A stretch of 64,000 nt of DNA, taken from NCBI GenBank assembly GCA_038030265.1, contig CM075941.1, forward strand, positions 46,748,164 through 46,812,163, read 5' to 3'. The position numbers and the translations under genes were made by a program. Below the pieces are notes generated by a model that saw only the letters and a list, made by a program, of their open reading frames with translations, was not told the origin of the DNA and ran no database searches. Below, in pieces: positions 34,621 through 45,749 of the stretch (position 1 is the stretch's first letter; every line of letters begins with the position of its first letter). The DNA is from Corythucha ciliata. Its lineage: Eukaryota > Arthropoda > Insecta > Hemiptera > Tingidae.

Positions 34621-36690
34621 AAAACAGTAGTTTGACAAGGAAAAGTGTTAATGTTTTTTAAAAAAAAGAAATTAAGACTACTATCAATCACTATTGGGAG
34701 TCAGTGTGAAGGTTTCGGGAACTGGTGAGAATCCCATTGCTAGAAGAGGCACTGCTACGCTCTACCGGTCAAACAAGAGCAACAATCATTTCTTGTTCGG
34801 CCCCGAATGAGTAAAAAACAACTGTACTCACTAGTGAGTAAATTTCGCTCTTTCAAGCGGTTCTGCCTAAGGCGGCGGGGGTTCCGGACATTTCGACGTC
34901 CAAACATCTCAAAAATGTGCTCTCTACCTTCCAAAATACTTTCGAGAGTCCGATTTAAAAAGAGAGGGGAAAGAAAATACGAGAAATAGGATCTGAGCCG
35001 ACAGATAAAACCGTCTTTTGTCGGCGACTTTCCCACGAAGTTTTTTATTGCAGCTGATAGCCCATTTTTTTTTTTTTTTTTTTTTTTTCCTTCCTGAAAG
35101 ATAAACTCGCGCTGATGCGGGGGCTGGGGGGGGGCAGCTCTCACTTTTCCTCCGTGTAGGATGAACAGCCTCCTTTGGGGGTTGCATGATTATGGTTATG
35201 AGGAGTTTTGGACGTTGGTGACGGTGATTGGCGGGTGGAGGGGGGGTGAAGTCTTCGATTTCATTCGACGTCGTGAGTAATTCGAGATAATCTTCCAAAA
35301 CGGATCTACAGCTAGGGTAGAGTGTAGTAGGGTCAATTAATTCACGGATTGGAAGCCTTTCTTGCGCGGGAGAAAAAAAAATTCTAATTTTTCCGCGTAA
35401 AATTACATTATTGGTTGACGGTGCGTGGAAATTAAATCGTTTATTAAACGCGGACTTTACATATTTAGTTGAACGGAGGGGGAAAAAAATGAGAGCTCAT
35501 CAAAAAGATAGCATCTATTAAGTATACCTATTCCATCCACATCACCCTCTCGACTATTCTATTATCTGCCTGTACTCTCAGCTCGTTTATCATCGTGAGC
35601 TTGAAGCCCCACTACGTTTTCTTCTTCCATTTAACATTAATACCCCCCCTCCCCGTCCGCCCAACTTCGTGATGCGACGAAGATGTGACCTTGTGTAAGA
35701 AGTAAGGACGTGATTTATAGGAACCAGATAAAATTCATAATTTATTTGTAGAGTTTGTTTTATTGGTTGGCAATTTTCAAACTCTACAATTCGCCCTCCC
35801 CTCCCCACACACCACCAGAAAGTGTTTTAGCACGACGACGCCGGTTTCTCACAATCTGCCCCACACTTGTCACCTTTTTACCCTCTTCACCCTTTCCACT
35901 TAACTCAGTCATGACCTTTCTGCCCCCAGGACTTTTAAAGTATATATAGCTATATAATACACACAGACACAGCTCTTGTCCGGCAATTCTTCGTTTTTAT
36001 CACCCCCCTCCCCTCCCCCACCATTAACAAAGTCCCACAAGAGGACAGGTGAAGAGGGTTTTAAAAAAACAAAAAAAAAAGCCATCTGGGAAGCTTTTAT
36101 CAGAATGACAGGGTCACACACACACAAGAGGGCAGCGACGAGCGGCGTTGTATGTTAATCCGATGTTGCGAGAGGCAGGTGTGGTTTTGTATAATACGGG
36201 ATGAAACTTTTTTTTAAAGAGTTTTTCATTCCCTCCTTCTTGTCCCCCCTTTCCAGGGTTTTTAAAAAATTATTTATTTTATTATTCCTTCGCCTCTGCG
36301 TCAAAAAAACTGAAATCCTCCAGAAATGCCATTTCTGGTGATAAACTGTCCCAGTTTTTGAACCAAACAGAGCCAGCAAGCGGGATTAAATAATGAAGAA
36401 GGGGCCCAATAGCTCGTGGGGGGGGGGGGGTTAAAATAACGAAATTACTTACGAGTGAGTCCTCCTCCTCCCGTGGTTGGCCTTTCGCTGCGTACGTGGA
36501 AAAGCCTCCGATGTGTATATAGGTATTACGTGTCGACATCACTCACGTTTTCGGACGCAACCGATGATGGTTGTAGCCACTAAAGGGGACCCAAATTGTC
36601 AATTTTGCAGCTATTCATCTCCTGCAGCTTGCAATTCAACAGATATTATTCCCCCTCCACCCACAAACTGATTCTAGAAAGAACTAATGC
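34621..36690. other. No gene recognised
   Basis: Low-complexity DNA with long T, G and C tracts (35067-35088 T, 36419-36430 G) and CA/GA-rich runs. The minus-strand frame at 34755-35144 reads through a poly-Lys tract encoded by the T run and shows no domain. Confidence 0.4.
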
Positions 36691-36879
36691 CATGAAAATT
36701 GGTATTTCAAGTAGATACCAATACGAGAAATTAAGACATGAAATAGAAAAAAGTAGTGAAATCGGGTTTTGAAGGAGCCAATTCCGAGACATTTGGTTAT
36801 GGCAAAGTGAAAATCTGCGGTGAAATTGTGGTATGAATGAGCCAAATCAATTCCTCCTTCAATTTCAGCTGTTTGTAAG

Positions 36880-37570
36880 GGGTTTCTACACTTTAACCGT
36901 GAATTAGTGATTTTTCCTAATGTATCCACTAATTAGAGACTTTTCTCATATTTAGCTATGAATTAGCGTTCTTGTCTGTTCTAGCTGCCGATTCCCTCAA
37001 TTTTAGCCGCAAATTGACATTTTCACTGATTTTAGCCGCAAATTGACATTTTCACTGACTTTAGCCGGGAATTATTGTGGTTTTTTTATTTTAGCCGTGA
37101 ATTCGTGTTTTTCCTGATTGTACCAGTAAATCTTAGCAGTGAATTAGTGATTTGTTGTCAATTTCAGCTGTTCATTAGCGTTCTTCTACACTATCGGAGT
37201 TTTTTCTTAATTTATCCACAGATTAGCCGTTCTTCTTAATATTTTAGGCGCGAAACAACGCCTCCAAACCAAACATTTTAGCTATAGTAGCAAAGTTTAG
37301 TCACGAAGTTGACTCGAGAAACCATGAATTTGCGTTTTTCAATATTAGCTGAGCCTGCTGAGCGAATCATCGCTGCTTTTTTTTTTTCAATGTTATAGCC
37401 GCGAATTAGCCATTTTTCTAAATTTTATTAATTAGCGTTTTTCCTTATTTTAGCCGAGAATTAGTGATTTTTGTCTACACTTTACCCACGAATTAGCGCT
37501 TTTCCCCATCTGAGGCCACTAGAATAGAGATTTTTCTCAATTTCAACTGCGTGAATAGAGAACTTTGCTC
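36880..37570 (+). repeat. Minisatellite A, + block
   Basis: Units with TTTTAGCCGCGAATTAGC and TTTTAGCCGCAAATTGACA. A 35-bp unit is directly duplicated at 37003-37072. Confidence 0.8.
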
Positions 37571-37679
37571 ATCGCGTTGAGTGGTTAAAGTTATTGAGGA
37601 AAGAGTAGGAAAAAATGAAAAAATCGTTCGGGAAATATTTTTAATTAATTTTTAAATTAAAGCATTTTGCAATGGTGGG

Positions 37680-38740
37680 GGAAAACGACATTACTTACTC
37701 TTTTTATCACGCTTATCCCCGTGACGGACTTGATCCGTGTGAATGGCTACAAACCTTTCACGGGGTTCGTTTCCCCTATCGGGCGCGTCCCCCGGGTTGC
37801 GGATGGGGGACCCCACCATTGGGCCGACCCGCTCCCTGATACGGTGCGATGGTGGGTTGGGTCGGAATAAGGCGCACCGTGTGCGGTGGGGAGTCCGTTA
37901 TCGGACACACCCATTGGACATGGGGGCCGAATACGACCCCGTGGACAAACAACGGGTTAGGGGCTGTCCTGAGTCCGGGACAGAAGGGGGTGGCGTCTCC
38001 TACCTCCTCCAGCTATCCCCCCCCCCAAGACAAGGTGTTTGGTCCGTACCTAAGGTCTGCATGGCACAGGGGGCAAAGTGTGCTTTGAACGGACTCCCAG
38101 GGCACCGGCCGATCCCCTGGTGTAATAGGCTTACCGCAGGCCTCGGCGCTTACGGCATGCAGGGCTCTGCCGGCGGTGGACTTATATTACCCTGGCTTCT
38201 GGCAGGACCTTTAAGGGCTCATCCAGAAGTTTATATGAAGAACTCGGAAGGGGCTCAGAGAACCTTCCGTGAACGCCGCAGTCACCGGCTGCTCCGTCCA
38301 TGGATACCACCGAGGTCAAACACGACATTGATGGGACCAGGGACGTACCTGTGGAGGGCAGTTATAAGGAGCATACCCGCCGAGGGGAGTTTTTAAAAAA
38401 CATACCCTCGGCGGGCCGTTCTAAAGAACACACCCCGGTGCAGGGGCTTATCTCTTCGAGTGCAACGCACTCGGCGCGCGCTAGCTCATCATTCTTGACA
38501 CTCTCGTGCTCAAGGGTCCAGTTAGCGATTATCTCTTATCGGTTCTAAGAAGCGACGACCTCTAATCTTATTAAGAGGAGAGAGCTATCTTCGCAGGATC
38601 AGCATTTTCGGGCTTCACACGCCTGATATTTATGTTCCGGCCTGCGAGACACTAGCTGAGGACCTCCTCAACCTCATACGGTAGGCAACCGAGCCTGCTT
38701 GTTGATGAGGACTGAGGAGGTAGTTATCAGTACTATGAAT
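37680..38740 (+). repeat. GC-rich repeat module, second copy
   Basis: A GC-rich block homologous to 16871-17200, sharing CGGGCGCGTCCCC, GTTGGGTC, CGGAATA and GCCGAATACG in the same order. It extends further, with two similar lines ending GGAGGGCAGTTATAAGG and GCCGAGGGGAGTTTT, and hairpin-prone parts near 38460-38650. A 217-codon frame (37743-38396) is open but has no domain and is GC-driven. It is probably the 5' UTR of an unplaced retroelement family. Confidence 0.5.
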
Positions 38741-38775
38741 TAAGGAACCTTTAAAGACGAGTAGACGCATACGGC

Positions 38776-38892
38776 GCCATGTTCGTTCTTGTCAGTTTAA
38801 TTAGAATGGTTGGGGGTGGTTTTTTGACATCCAAAAAATATCAACAAAAGGTGGATTTTACAAGACTGATAATTGATAAGAACGAACATGGC
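38776..38892. mobile_element. Possible small MITE
   Basis: GCCATGTTCGTTCTT (38776-38790) is perfectly inverted as AAGAACGAACATGGC (38878-38892), 117 bp end to end. No clear target duplication is visible outside the repeats. Confidence 0.5.
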
Positions 38893-39949
38893 GTCTATGA
38901 TTTTACCTGTCTGATTATAGGTTCTCTACTATGAATGTGTATTTAGGCTTGTACTGAATTTTGTGCACGTTCTTATTTGTTGGAGTTTTGTTTTTCTTGA
39001 ATAGCGCGTGGTGAAACGTAGAATAACGGTTCGTAGATGTGAGGTTTGCGGGAACAAAATACATCAGAGCAATGAACCAGTTTTCAACGGTGCGGTGGTA
39101 GGAAGGTTCTACGACGGTAGCACAGATAAATAAATGGGGTGAGTGCAAGGTGGTAGAGCTATGTAGAGAGGTGGAGCAGCTCCCTTCTTGCCTCACTATG
39201 ACGAGATTGGGAATTGACGTCATCCATAGACCTCTACAGGAAGAAAACGATCGACTGCTCCTTTGCGCTAGCCATTCCCCATTTTCCATTTAGCATTTCC
39301 ACAATTTCTCGTTAAGAAGGAATACATGCGGGATTTCGAACAAGGCTCATCTCTATACCAACAATTTGAAATTTTTCACCGTTTAAGAAAGAGAAAAGTA
39401 ACTATAAAACCTAACAGGCGGTCAAGCAATCAGACTTTCTGGTCTATGAGTGACGTAGGCAGTCCTACTCAGTTTCAAGAAAAGTGCTCTTGGTGCGTCA
39501 CCTGTTACATCTATCGCCTTGGGGTGAGTGCGGTTCGAAGGACCAGGTAGTGGGGATAGGTCAGGGGGTGATCACTGAGCAGGGGAACGGTAAGTAGTGA
39601 CGTTAAACGAAGTCGATCAGCTGATGGCTCACGAAAACTATAAAAATCAATTAACAATGAGTGCCCGCTCCTATCGCGGTGCTGTTTTCACCGTTTAGTT
39701 CTATTTTAGCACCACTCTCGACCGAAAATGAAAAAAAGGAAAAATAAATTTCATGCAAGTTCTCCATTGGCGTTTTTCTCCACCTCACCACTCGCCATAC
39801 TCCTGGCGTGGATGGCAGTCGGCAATGCGGTTTGGTGTGTTTTGTGGGGGGGGGGGAGAGAGGCACACATAGGTGAAGGTCGGTCCTTAGTTCTGCTACA
39901 CCTTATTGAAACCGTTTCGGTGCCACTGGTCGAATCTCGACTAAATTAA
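38893..39949. other. No gene recognised
   Basis: About 1 kb with no convincing feature. The 124-codon minus-strand frame (38915-39289) has no recognisable domain. Confidence 0.35.
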
Positions 39950-40250
39950 GAAAGTACACTAAATTCGCGGTCTATGGAGGCTGCAATTGGGGGGAAAATG
40001 ACAAATCTACACGGTACAATTGAGGCAAATTGCTCTTTGGAGTGGCTAAAATTGAAAAAACGCACCAAATTCGTCTTTTTGCTTATGCAAATTTCAACAA
40101 ATCAATTTCAAAAATCAGGTCAAAATTAATAAAAGGCGCTATTATGGACTTATGGAGATCGTTTGACGGCCACAATGGAGAGAAATCGGGCTCGTTCAAG
40201 GTAGAATTGAGATTAAACCTTCATTTGTAACATTGTGGCTGACATTAAGG
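39950..40250 (-). repeat. Minisatellite A, - block
   Basis: Short reverse-orientation block with units such as TAAATTCGCGG and GGCTAAAATTGAAAAAACGC. Confidence 0.6.
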
Positions 40251-40954
40251 AAAAACGTGAGAAAACTTGTTTGTGTGCCCCCCCCCCCCCTGGATTTGCG
40301 CCTCCGAAGGGTCCAACCTTAGAAAGGCTCTAACCACCAAAAAGGCCATGGAATGATCTCCAACCCATGGGCGTAGCAAGAGGGAGTCGAACAGGGATGG
40401 TCGATGGCCTATTGGCCTACCCTGAACTCGGAAAAACGCTGCAGCCGTATAGTGTGACAGCTGCACCTACCTATAAAACCATCTGACATCTTATTCAGTG
40501 AGTGATGCTCACGCGTACATCAAAGGCTGGTTACGCCCATGCTCCAACCGAAAATCAACAATTAGGTGGTTTCACCGTTATTTACCATCTAAATTCGTCA
40601 TCTCTGGGGTGGATTTCGAAGCTTTTTGGCTCCAAAATTCCAAATAACCGACAGTTTTAGTTTTAGGACAAGTTATGTATCCAGTTCAGTGTAAGATTAT
40701 GGATATGGCGTTTTTTTGGGGATTAATAATCAACCGCCCGTGTCCCAAATGTCCAGATTCTTGACCAGTTCTCACCCATTTTGATCAAAGTGTTCAGGCC
40801 GGGAAAGAAGTTTTGAAATTATTCCGATTCCCGAGCCAGGGATATAAACTTACGCAGTGGAATTAAACGGTTTGATGAAGTCGCTGAACGTCCAGCTCGT
40901 TTTCCCACGCTCCTGGGTAATGATAAATCAACGCACGTTTCGGTAAACTTGTTC

Positions 40955-42975
40955 CTGATGTTATATTTTTACGACGACGTTTGACAGGAGTAGCGAAAAT
41001 GGAGGTGTGAAGTGAGACCCTATATGTGGGGTGTACCATTCCATGACCGGAGACGCGGTTTTGAGAAGGACTAGCTGTCCTATTTGTAGATTAGGAGCTC
41101 CCTTTGTCCACTTATGAAGTTTCTGAAGCGTCACGAGATATTCTAGCCTCCAGCGGTTCCAAAATTGTTGGTACATTCTTTTGACGAGTTGCCAGCGTGT
41201 GAGGAGCTACTTCTTTCTATCAAGAACGGATGGCTCTGGAGTGGACAAAAGTGGTCCTCCCACTAAGAAATAACCTGGTGTAAGGTAATCGTTTTCGGTT
41301 GGGTCAGAGGAAAGCGGACAAAGTGGTCGGGAGTTTAGGATGGCTTCGATTTTTTCAAATAGAGTTCCCAATTCTTCGAAGGTTAATGCAGTGTCTCCAG
41401 CCGACTTCTGCATGAGGCGTTTCACCGACTTGACGCCTGCCTCCCACAAGTCTCCAAAATGTGGAGCTCGAGGTGGGGAAAATGTCCATTTTATTTCACG
41501 TTTAGTAGCGTACCGCGTTAGTTGTTCTTGTATCGACGTCGATCGGAACCACGAAAAAAGTTCTTTGAGATGATTATTAGATCCTAAGAAGTTACTGCCG
41601 TTGTCGCTGTAAACATTGTCAGGTAGGCCTCTTCTGGAAATAAATCGGTCAAACGACGCGAGAAAGGCTTCGCTGCTGAGCTGGGAAACAGCTTCGAGGT
41701 GGAGTGCCTTGGTCTCCATACAGACGAACAGACAGAGGTAAGCCTTTGAGGTAGTGGCCTTTCTCCGAAGAGATTCTCTCACGACGAAAGGCCCTGCGAA
41801 GTCGATTCCGACATGGGCAAATGCTCTTTTTCCGGAAACCCGAAATGTCGGTAAGTCACTCATCACCGGATTGAGCGGTTTCGAATTCAGCTTGAAGCAT
41901 TTTAAGCGTAAGAAGGTGCGTTTTCTGACAATTCGACGAAGAGTAGGTATCCAGAATTTCCCTTGGATCGTGGCCTGAAGTAGCGTTGCTCCGGATGTAG
42001 GTATATTTGATGATAGTAGTCGACTAGGAGGTTCGTGAAGTGCGATTTTGTTGGTAGAAGCACTGGGTGTTTTCGGGACGCACTCAAGTCTGATTTCGCA
42101 AGCCTTCCGCCCACTCTCGTCTTGGAACGGGAAAAGATTTCCGAACGTTTTATTAAATTTGTTAATGTTGGAGTTATCTTTATGGAAGAAGTGATACGAC
42201 TGGACGTCCTTAACACAGCAGGTGAGCGCGGATTGGATGTCGATACATTGTAGCGGGCCGTTACGCGGGTCGTTTCGATTGCGGCGATTCTGAATGCCTC
42301 GGAGAAGCACAGCGACGACTTTTAGTAGTTGATAGTATGAAGAAAAATTTGACATCCACGATATAAAAATTGGCGGTTGATCAATGACTGAAGCGAGAGA
42401 TGTTGCGTGATCTTGTTTGACGTCAGGTAAAACTGAAGGGCTGCTGAAAGAAGACGAAGGCCACTGGTCTTGGGGAAGTGCTAGCCAACTCGGTCCTTTC
42501 CACCACAAAGTGTGATCCAGGAGATCACTCGGCATCAATCCTCGGGAACCACAATCAGACGGGTTGTCTTGACCACTGACATGTCTCCAGAACTTGCCAG
42601 GAATACCCGATTGGCAACGAATATTTTCAACAGATGAGGGGGTGTATTCAACCAACTCAAAACAATCGACGAATCGCTGAAGAATTTTGGTTCGGCGAAT
42701 GGTGGAGGTAAAAGATCCATGAACGAGGATATAGATCGGTAGAGGTTAGCCAGCAAATGAGCTCCCTGAAGCTCAAGACGAGGAATCGTGATTGTTTTAA
42801 GAGGAGCCAATTTTATTTTAGCCACAAGGAGAGACACGTTGGTTGTTACGTCCGAGGTAGCACGCAAGAAAATGGAGGCACAGTAGCCAGTAATTGTTTC
42901 AAGGAATCGAATTGAGACCCTATATGTGGGGTATACAGGTACAGTTAAATATGATAAGATAGTTAAATTCAACGA
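40955..42975 (-). mobile_element. BEL/Pao LTR retrotransposon remnant
   Basis: Minus-strand pol fragment in the order RNase H-like region, integrase, C-terminal DUF5641-type region, typical of Pao elements. Gag, protease and most of RT are missing. A 24-bp direct repeat (TGAGACCCTATATGTGGGG plus TAC, one mismatch) sits at 41013-41036 and 42913-42936, exactly bounding the coding remnant. It could be the shared first bases of the two LTRs, with everything between the 5' LTR start and pol deleted. Confidence 0.85.
40961..42972 (-). pseudogene. BEL/Pao Pol (RNase H-integrase-DUF5641), broken
   Basis: The RNase H part (42900-42535) has GYCASIFLR, VAKIKLAPLKT, TIPRLELQGA and FFSDSSIVLSWL. It joins PGKFWRHVSGQDNPSDCGSR, where Pao elements have V-x-T-x2-NPAD-x2-SRG. 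The frame then shifts and RVGGRLAKSDL...HPVLLP is read in a second frame (42130-42020). After that the first frame resumes at GKFWIPTLRR. The zinc-binding His residues are not clear, but the DDE core is complete: VGIDFAGPF, YSDNGSNFLG and EAILNSRPL with the expected spacing (41830-41320). Past a stop at 41207, MYQQFWNRWRLEYL...LQIGQLVLLK (41176-41060) is the DUF5641 region, cut off after SPVMEW. Two compensating shifts plus truncations at both ends show it is dead. Confidence 0.85.
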
Positions 42976-43024
42976 AACTAGAATAATTACTTACAGTAGA
43001 GTCAGCGCTTATTGATTTTATGGT

Positions 43025-43261
43025 ATGTATAAACTAATTAATCGCAGGTGGGAAAGCGAGGCGAAACGCATTGACGGTGACGGCAGAGAGACCAATAACG
43101 ATATTAAGAAGGAAGGGCCTGTGAAGGGCAACGGTCAATCTCCCACTACCACTACCGGCATTTTAGAGAATTTGATATGTTTATGTGCGACCTATTTTTT
43201 AGTGAAATTAGTAATAAAGCTATATAGCTACTGTTTTAACTTGGATGAATTATTGGCGTAA
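43025..43261 (+). CDS. Small possible single-pass membrane protein (uncertain)
   Basis: A 78-codon frame that could start at ATG 43025. It has a charged polar first half (KRIDGDGRETNNDIKKE), a short Thr run, then a hydrophobic segment LICLCATYFLVKLVIKLY of membrane-spanning length, and an acidic end. The composition is unlike the repeat-derived frames around it. It lies beside the BEL remnant but on the other strand. Short membrane-anchored ORFs of this style accompany some insect Ty3-type elements, but that comparison is from general memory and unverified. It may also be a chance frame. Confidence 0.3.
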   Translation: MYKLINRRWESEAKRIDGDGRETNNDIKKEGPVKGNGQSPTTTTGILENLICLCATYFLVKLVIKLYSYCFNLDELLA

Positions 43262-43302
43262 ACACAAAGATTTCTATGTTTTAAGCCTGAGGACAGCCAG
43301 TG

Positions 43303-43330
43303 GCGTACCTGCACAAATTGGAGCCCGGGC
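43303..43330 (+). mobile_element. hAT-type terminus, single
   Basis: CAGTGGCGTACCTGCAC at 43303 resembles the termini of the hAT-like elements in this window, followed by GCCCGGGCGGA as in many such ends. No partner was identified. Confidence 0.4.
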
Positions 43331-43379
43331 GGATATCTCCTTGACCCCCTCACCCCCAAGGTTTCTGAATAAACGAGAA

Positions 43380-43620
43380 ATATAAGTTTTACGTGGCGGA
43401 AATTACGGCTTTTTCTTAATTTTAGCCGCGATTTTTATCGAGTGGGCGTTATTCCCGATTGTACCGGTGAATACGAGTTTTTTCCATTTAATCCCTAAAT
43501 CACCGATTTTTCTGAAGTTTTGCCTTCGGATGCAGCGAATTAGCATTTTCTCCATTTGAGCCGCAAATGGCAATTTTTCTCAATTTGGTCGTTAATTAGC
43601 AGTTTTTCTCTTTTTTTTAG
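43380..43620 (+). repeat. Minisatellite A, + block
   Basis: Units such as TTTTAGCCGCGATTTTT and CTCAATTTGGTCG, directly downstream of the terminus at 43303. Confidence 0.7.
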
Positions 43621-43705
43621 CATTTGACGCGGTGTGGCTTAATGGGGGTCGTTCGGACGACCCGAAGATGAGGGTTGAAGATGCAAGAAATTAACGGTCG
43701 CCACC

Positions 43706-45142
43706 TGTTGTTTGCTTTGGGTAACAGGCCCCAATATATTCTCAATATAATACAACTGATTTACTACTTTTGTTTCGGAAAAAATAATAACAATTATTTT
43801 CTTTGATGGATTCTGGTCGTTCCGGTGCGTGGAACTCGCGACTGTCGGTCTGGTAGCGTCCCTTCGCGCTGTTGCAGATCCTCTTGTCGAGCTAACGGTC
43901 CGTTAGCGTCCTTTGGTGCTGTCCGTAGTGTCTTCTTCGCCAGGTTCGGCAAGGACAGGGAAAGGTTCGGACAGGATCGGTCTTGCTCGATGAATTCTGG
44001 GGCAGACACAAGTGTCGCTAAGCCCCGTAGTATCTATCGAGTTCTATCGGGGGTGAGGGAACGAGAAGAACTGTTGACCGGAGTCGTCTCAACGGTCTGG
44101 CACGAATGCCTACCGGTGGTCAGGTCCACAATAGGGTTTCCCTTCAACAAGCGTCCGGAGTCTTCTCAACGGATGTGTCGAACTTGGAAGGTTCCCGCAA
44201 GGTTATCCTGCCGGTCCGATTGTATAATATGCGTCAGGTCACTGACGACTTGAAATAATGACGGTTTAAGCCCCAGTAGGGTTCCCCTTCAACAAGTGTC
44301 CGGAGTCTTCTCAACGGAGTAGAGCTTGGAAGGTTCCCGTAAGGTTATCCGTCCGATTTACTTGGATCTATGCGTCCGGTTTGGGACGACTTGAACCAGG
44401 GGCGGTTTGATCCACAATAGGGTGTCCACTTCAACAAGCGCCCGGAGTCTTCTCAACGGAGTAGAGCTTGGAAGGTTCCCGTAAGGTTATCCGTCCCACT
44501 GGTCAGAAAAAAACAAAACGGGGTAAGAGGCCTCGGTCAGGGTCAGCCTTATACCAACCGGTCAGGATCGAATCACTGAAGGGTCGGAAAGGTTCCCAAT
44601 AGGCTTTGCCCGTGGATGCCTTGGTAGGGTCTGACGTCACGAACGGTCAAGAGTCGTCTCAATTGACCGCTGGACGTTTTCCCGTGCGGCGTGATTTTTG
44701 GTGAGCGATCCTTCGCTTCGGGAAGACTGCGTCGTCGGTGTTGTACTCCCGGATCGTCGTGGGTTCTGGAGTTCCCAGTCGTTGAAGCCGCTGCCGCTGG
44801 AGGGTCGTACTGTTTCCCAGTCGAGTGGTCCAATTGCAGGCTGAAGATCTGGTCCAGGTTGCTGGGGTGTTTCCCGTTTGACTTCTCGACACGAAGTGAT
44901 TTTGGAGTGCCGGCGCTCGGGTTATATAGTCGGTGGGTGGTTTCCGCCCACTCCCACCCGCTCGGGTGGCTCAGTAGGTTGACCGGTGGGTGGTGGGTGG
45001 TTCCCTTTCCGACTTTTCCCCCACCTGGAGGGCTCCTTTTTTTTTCTTTTTTTTGTGTGTGTAGGGATCTCTTGGAAATTTTTCCCTGGGGTGGGCGACT
45101 TCTATAATTAATTGTTAGCGGAATTAATTACCCGACGTCACA
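43706..45142 (-). mobile_element. Possible LTR with primer-binding site (solo or truncated)
   Basis: Read on the minus strand, a block starts TGTGACGTCGGGTAATTAAT (45142) and ends AACAAACA-like sequence at 43706. Two bases later comes TGGCGACCG (43703-43695), the type of primer-binding motif found after 5' LTRs of Ty3-like elements. The interior is GC-rich and carries three tandem copies of a 143-bp unit. The 142- and 138-codon plus-strand frames inside it are not recognisable. Only about 80 bp of internal sequence follows before minisatellite A. No second LTR is present, so this call is tentative. Confidence 0.35.
44125..44510 (+). repeat. 143-bp tandem repeat, about 2.7 copies
   Basis: CTTCAACAAG occurs at 44142, 44287 and 44429, each followed by GTCCGGAGTCTTCTCAACGG-like sequence and GGAAGGTTCCCG(T/C)AAGGTT. 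The spacing is 145 and 142 bp. Confidence 0.85.
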
Positions 45143-45149
45143 TTTAATA

Positions 45150-45430
45150 TTTAATTTTAATTTTTAGCAGTGAATTACGTTATTCTTAATTTTAGACCCA
45201 CTTCAACCCTGGTTTTCATGCAGCGTTAAATTATGGACTTTCCCTAAATAATTCATTCACGAAAGAGCGTTATTTCTACATCCTATCTGCCTCAATTCAA
45301 ACCGCAAATCAGTGATTTTCTCAATTTTTCAGATGCGAATAAGCGCTATTCTGAAAATTTTACCCGCGAACTAGCACTTTTCTAAATTTTCGGTTGTGCG
45401 AAACGTTTTTCTTTGTTTTAGCCTCAAATT
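45150..45430 (+). repeat. Minisatellite A, + block
   Basis: Degenerate units such as TTTTTAGCAGTGAATTACG and TCTCAATTTTTCAGATGCG. Confidence 0.65.
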
Positions 45431-45589
45431 AGCGGGTTTTTGTTCACCTATTGCCATGAACTTGAGCTTGATGTTTATATATTTCTTTTATTTATCTATG
45501 TATTTAATTAATAAATTAATTAAACTGATGTTATCCGGACGACGATGGAAGGGCATAGCCCAACACAATTGGAGTTTCGAGAAAAAATG

Positions 45590-45662
45590 GCTCCCCGGCG
45601 GGATTTGATCCCGCAACCTCTGGATTACCAGTCCAGGACGCTGCCAATTGCTCCACGGAGTA
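45590..45662 (-). tRNA. tRNA-Thr(GGT)-like, left arm (degenerate)
   Basis: It has 73 positions with normal spacing. The anticodon stem CTGGA/TCCAG with loop CTGGTAA puts GGT at 34-36. The T stem GCGGG/CCCGC is intact, but the T loop begins A instead of T. The acceptor and D stems have mismatches (A-A and A-G). B box GGATCAAATCC is off consensus. T6 follows. A GGT anticodon is not used by normal eukaryotic tRNA-Thr, so this is probably a tRNA-derived repeat. Confidence 0.5.
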
Positions 45663-45676
45663 CGACTCCCAAAGGC

Positions 45677-45749
45677 GTCTTCGTGGCGCAATTGGCAGCG
45701 TCCTGGACTGGTAATCCAGAGGTTGCGGGTTCAAATCCCGCCGGGGAGC
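45677..45749 (+). tRNA. tRNA-Thr(GGT)-like, right arm
   Basis: The cloverleaf is nearly complete: D stem GCGC/GCGT, anticodon stem CTGGA/TCCAG, loop CTGGTAA (anticodon GGT at 45710-45712), T arm GCGGG TTCAAAT CCCGC, five-base variable loop. The acceptor stem pairs at six of seven positions (G-G at 1-72) and the discriminator is C. A box TGGCGCAATTGG, B box GGTTCAAATCC and a T6 terminator at 45752-45757 could support Pol III transcription. The odd anticodon and palindromic setting argue against a housekeeping tRNA. Confidence 0.55.

Noticed and set aside
34755..35144. 129-codon minus-strand frame with a poly-Lys run
   Set aside because: The Lys run comes from a homopolymer T tract; no domain or splice evidence.
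37743..38396. 217-codon plus-strand frame
   Set aside because: It lies in a GC-rich repeat where stop codons are rare; no recognisable domain and not kept in the copy at 16.9 kb.
43825..44253. 142-codon plus-strand frame
   Set aside because: It overlaps the 143-bp tandem repeat in the candidate LTR; Arg/Ser-rich and not conserved between units.
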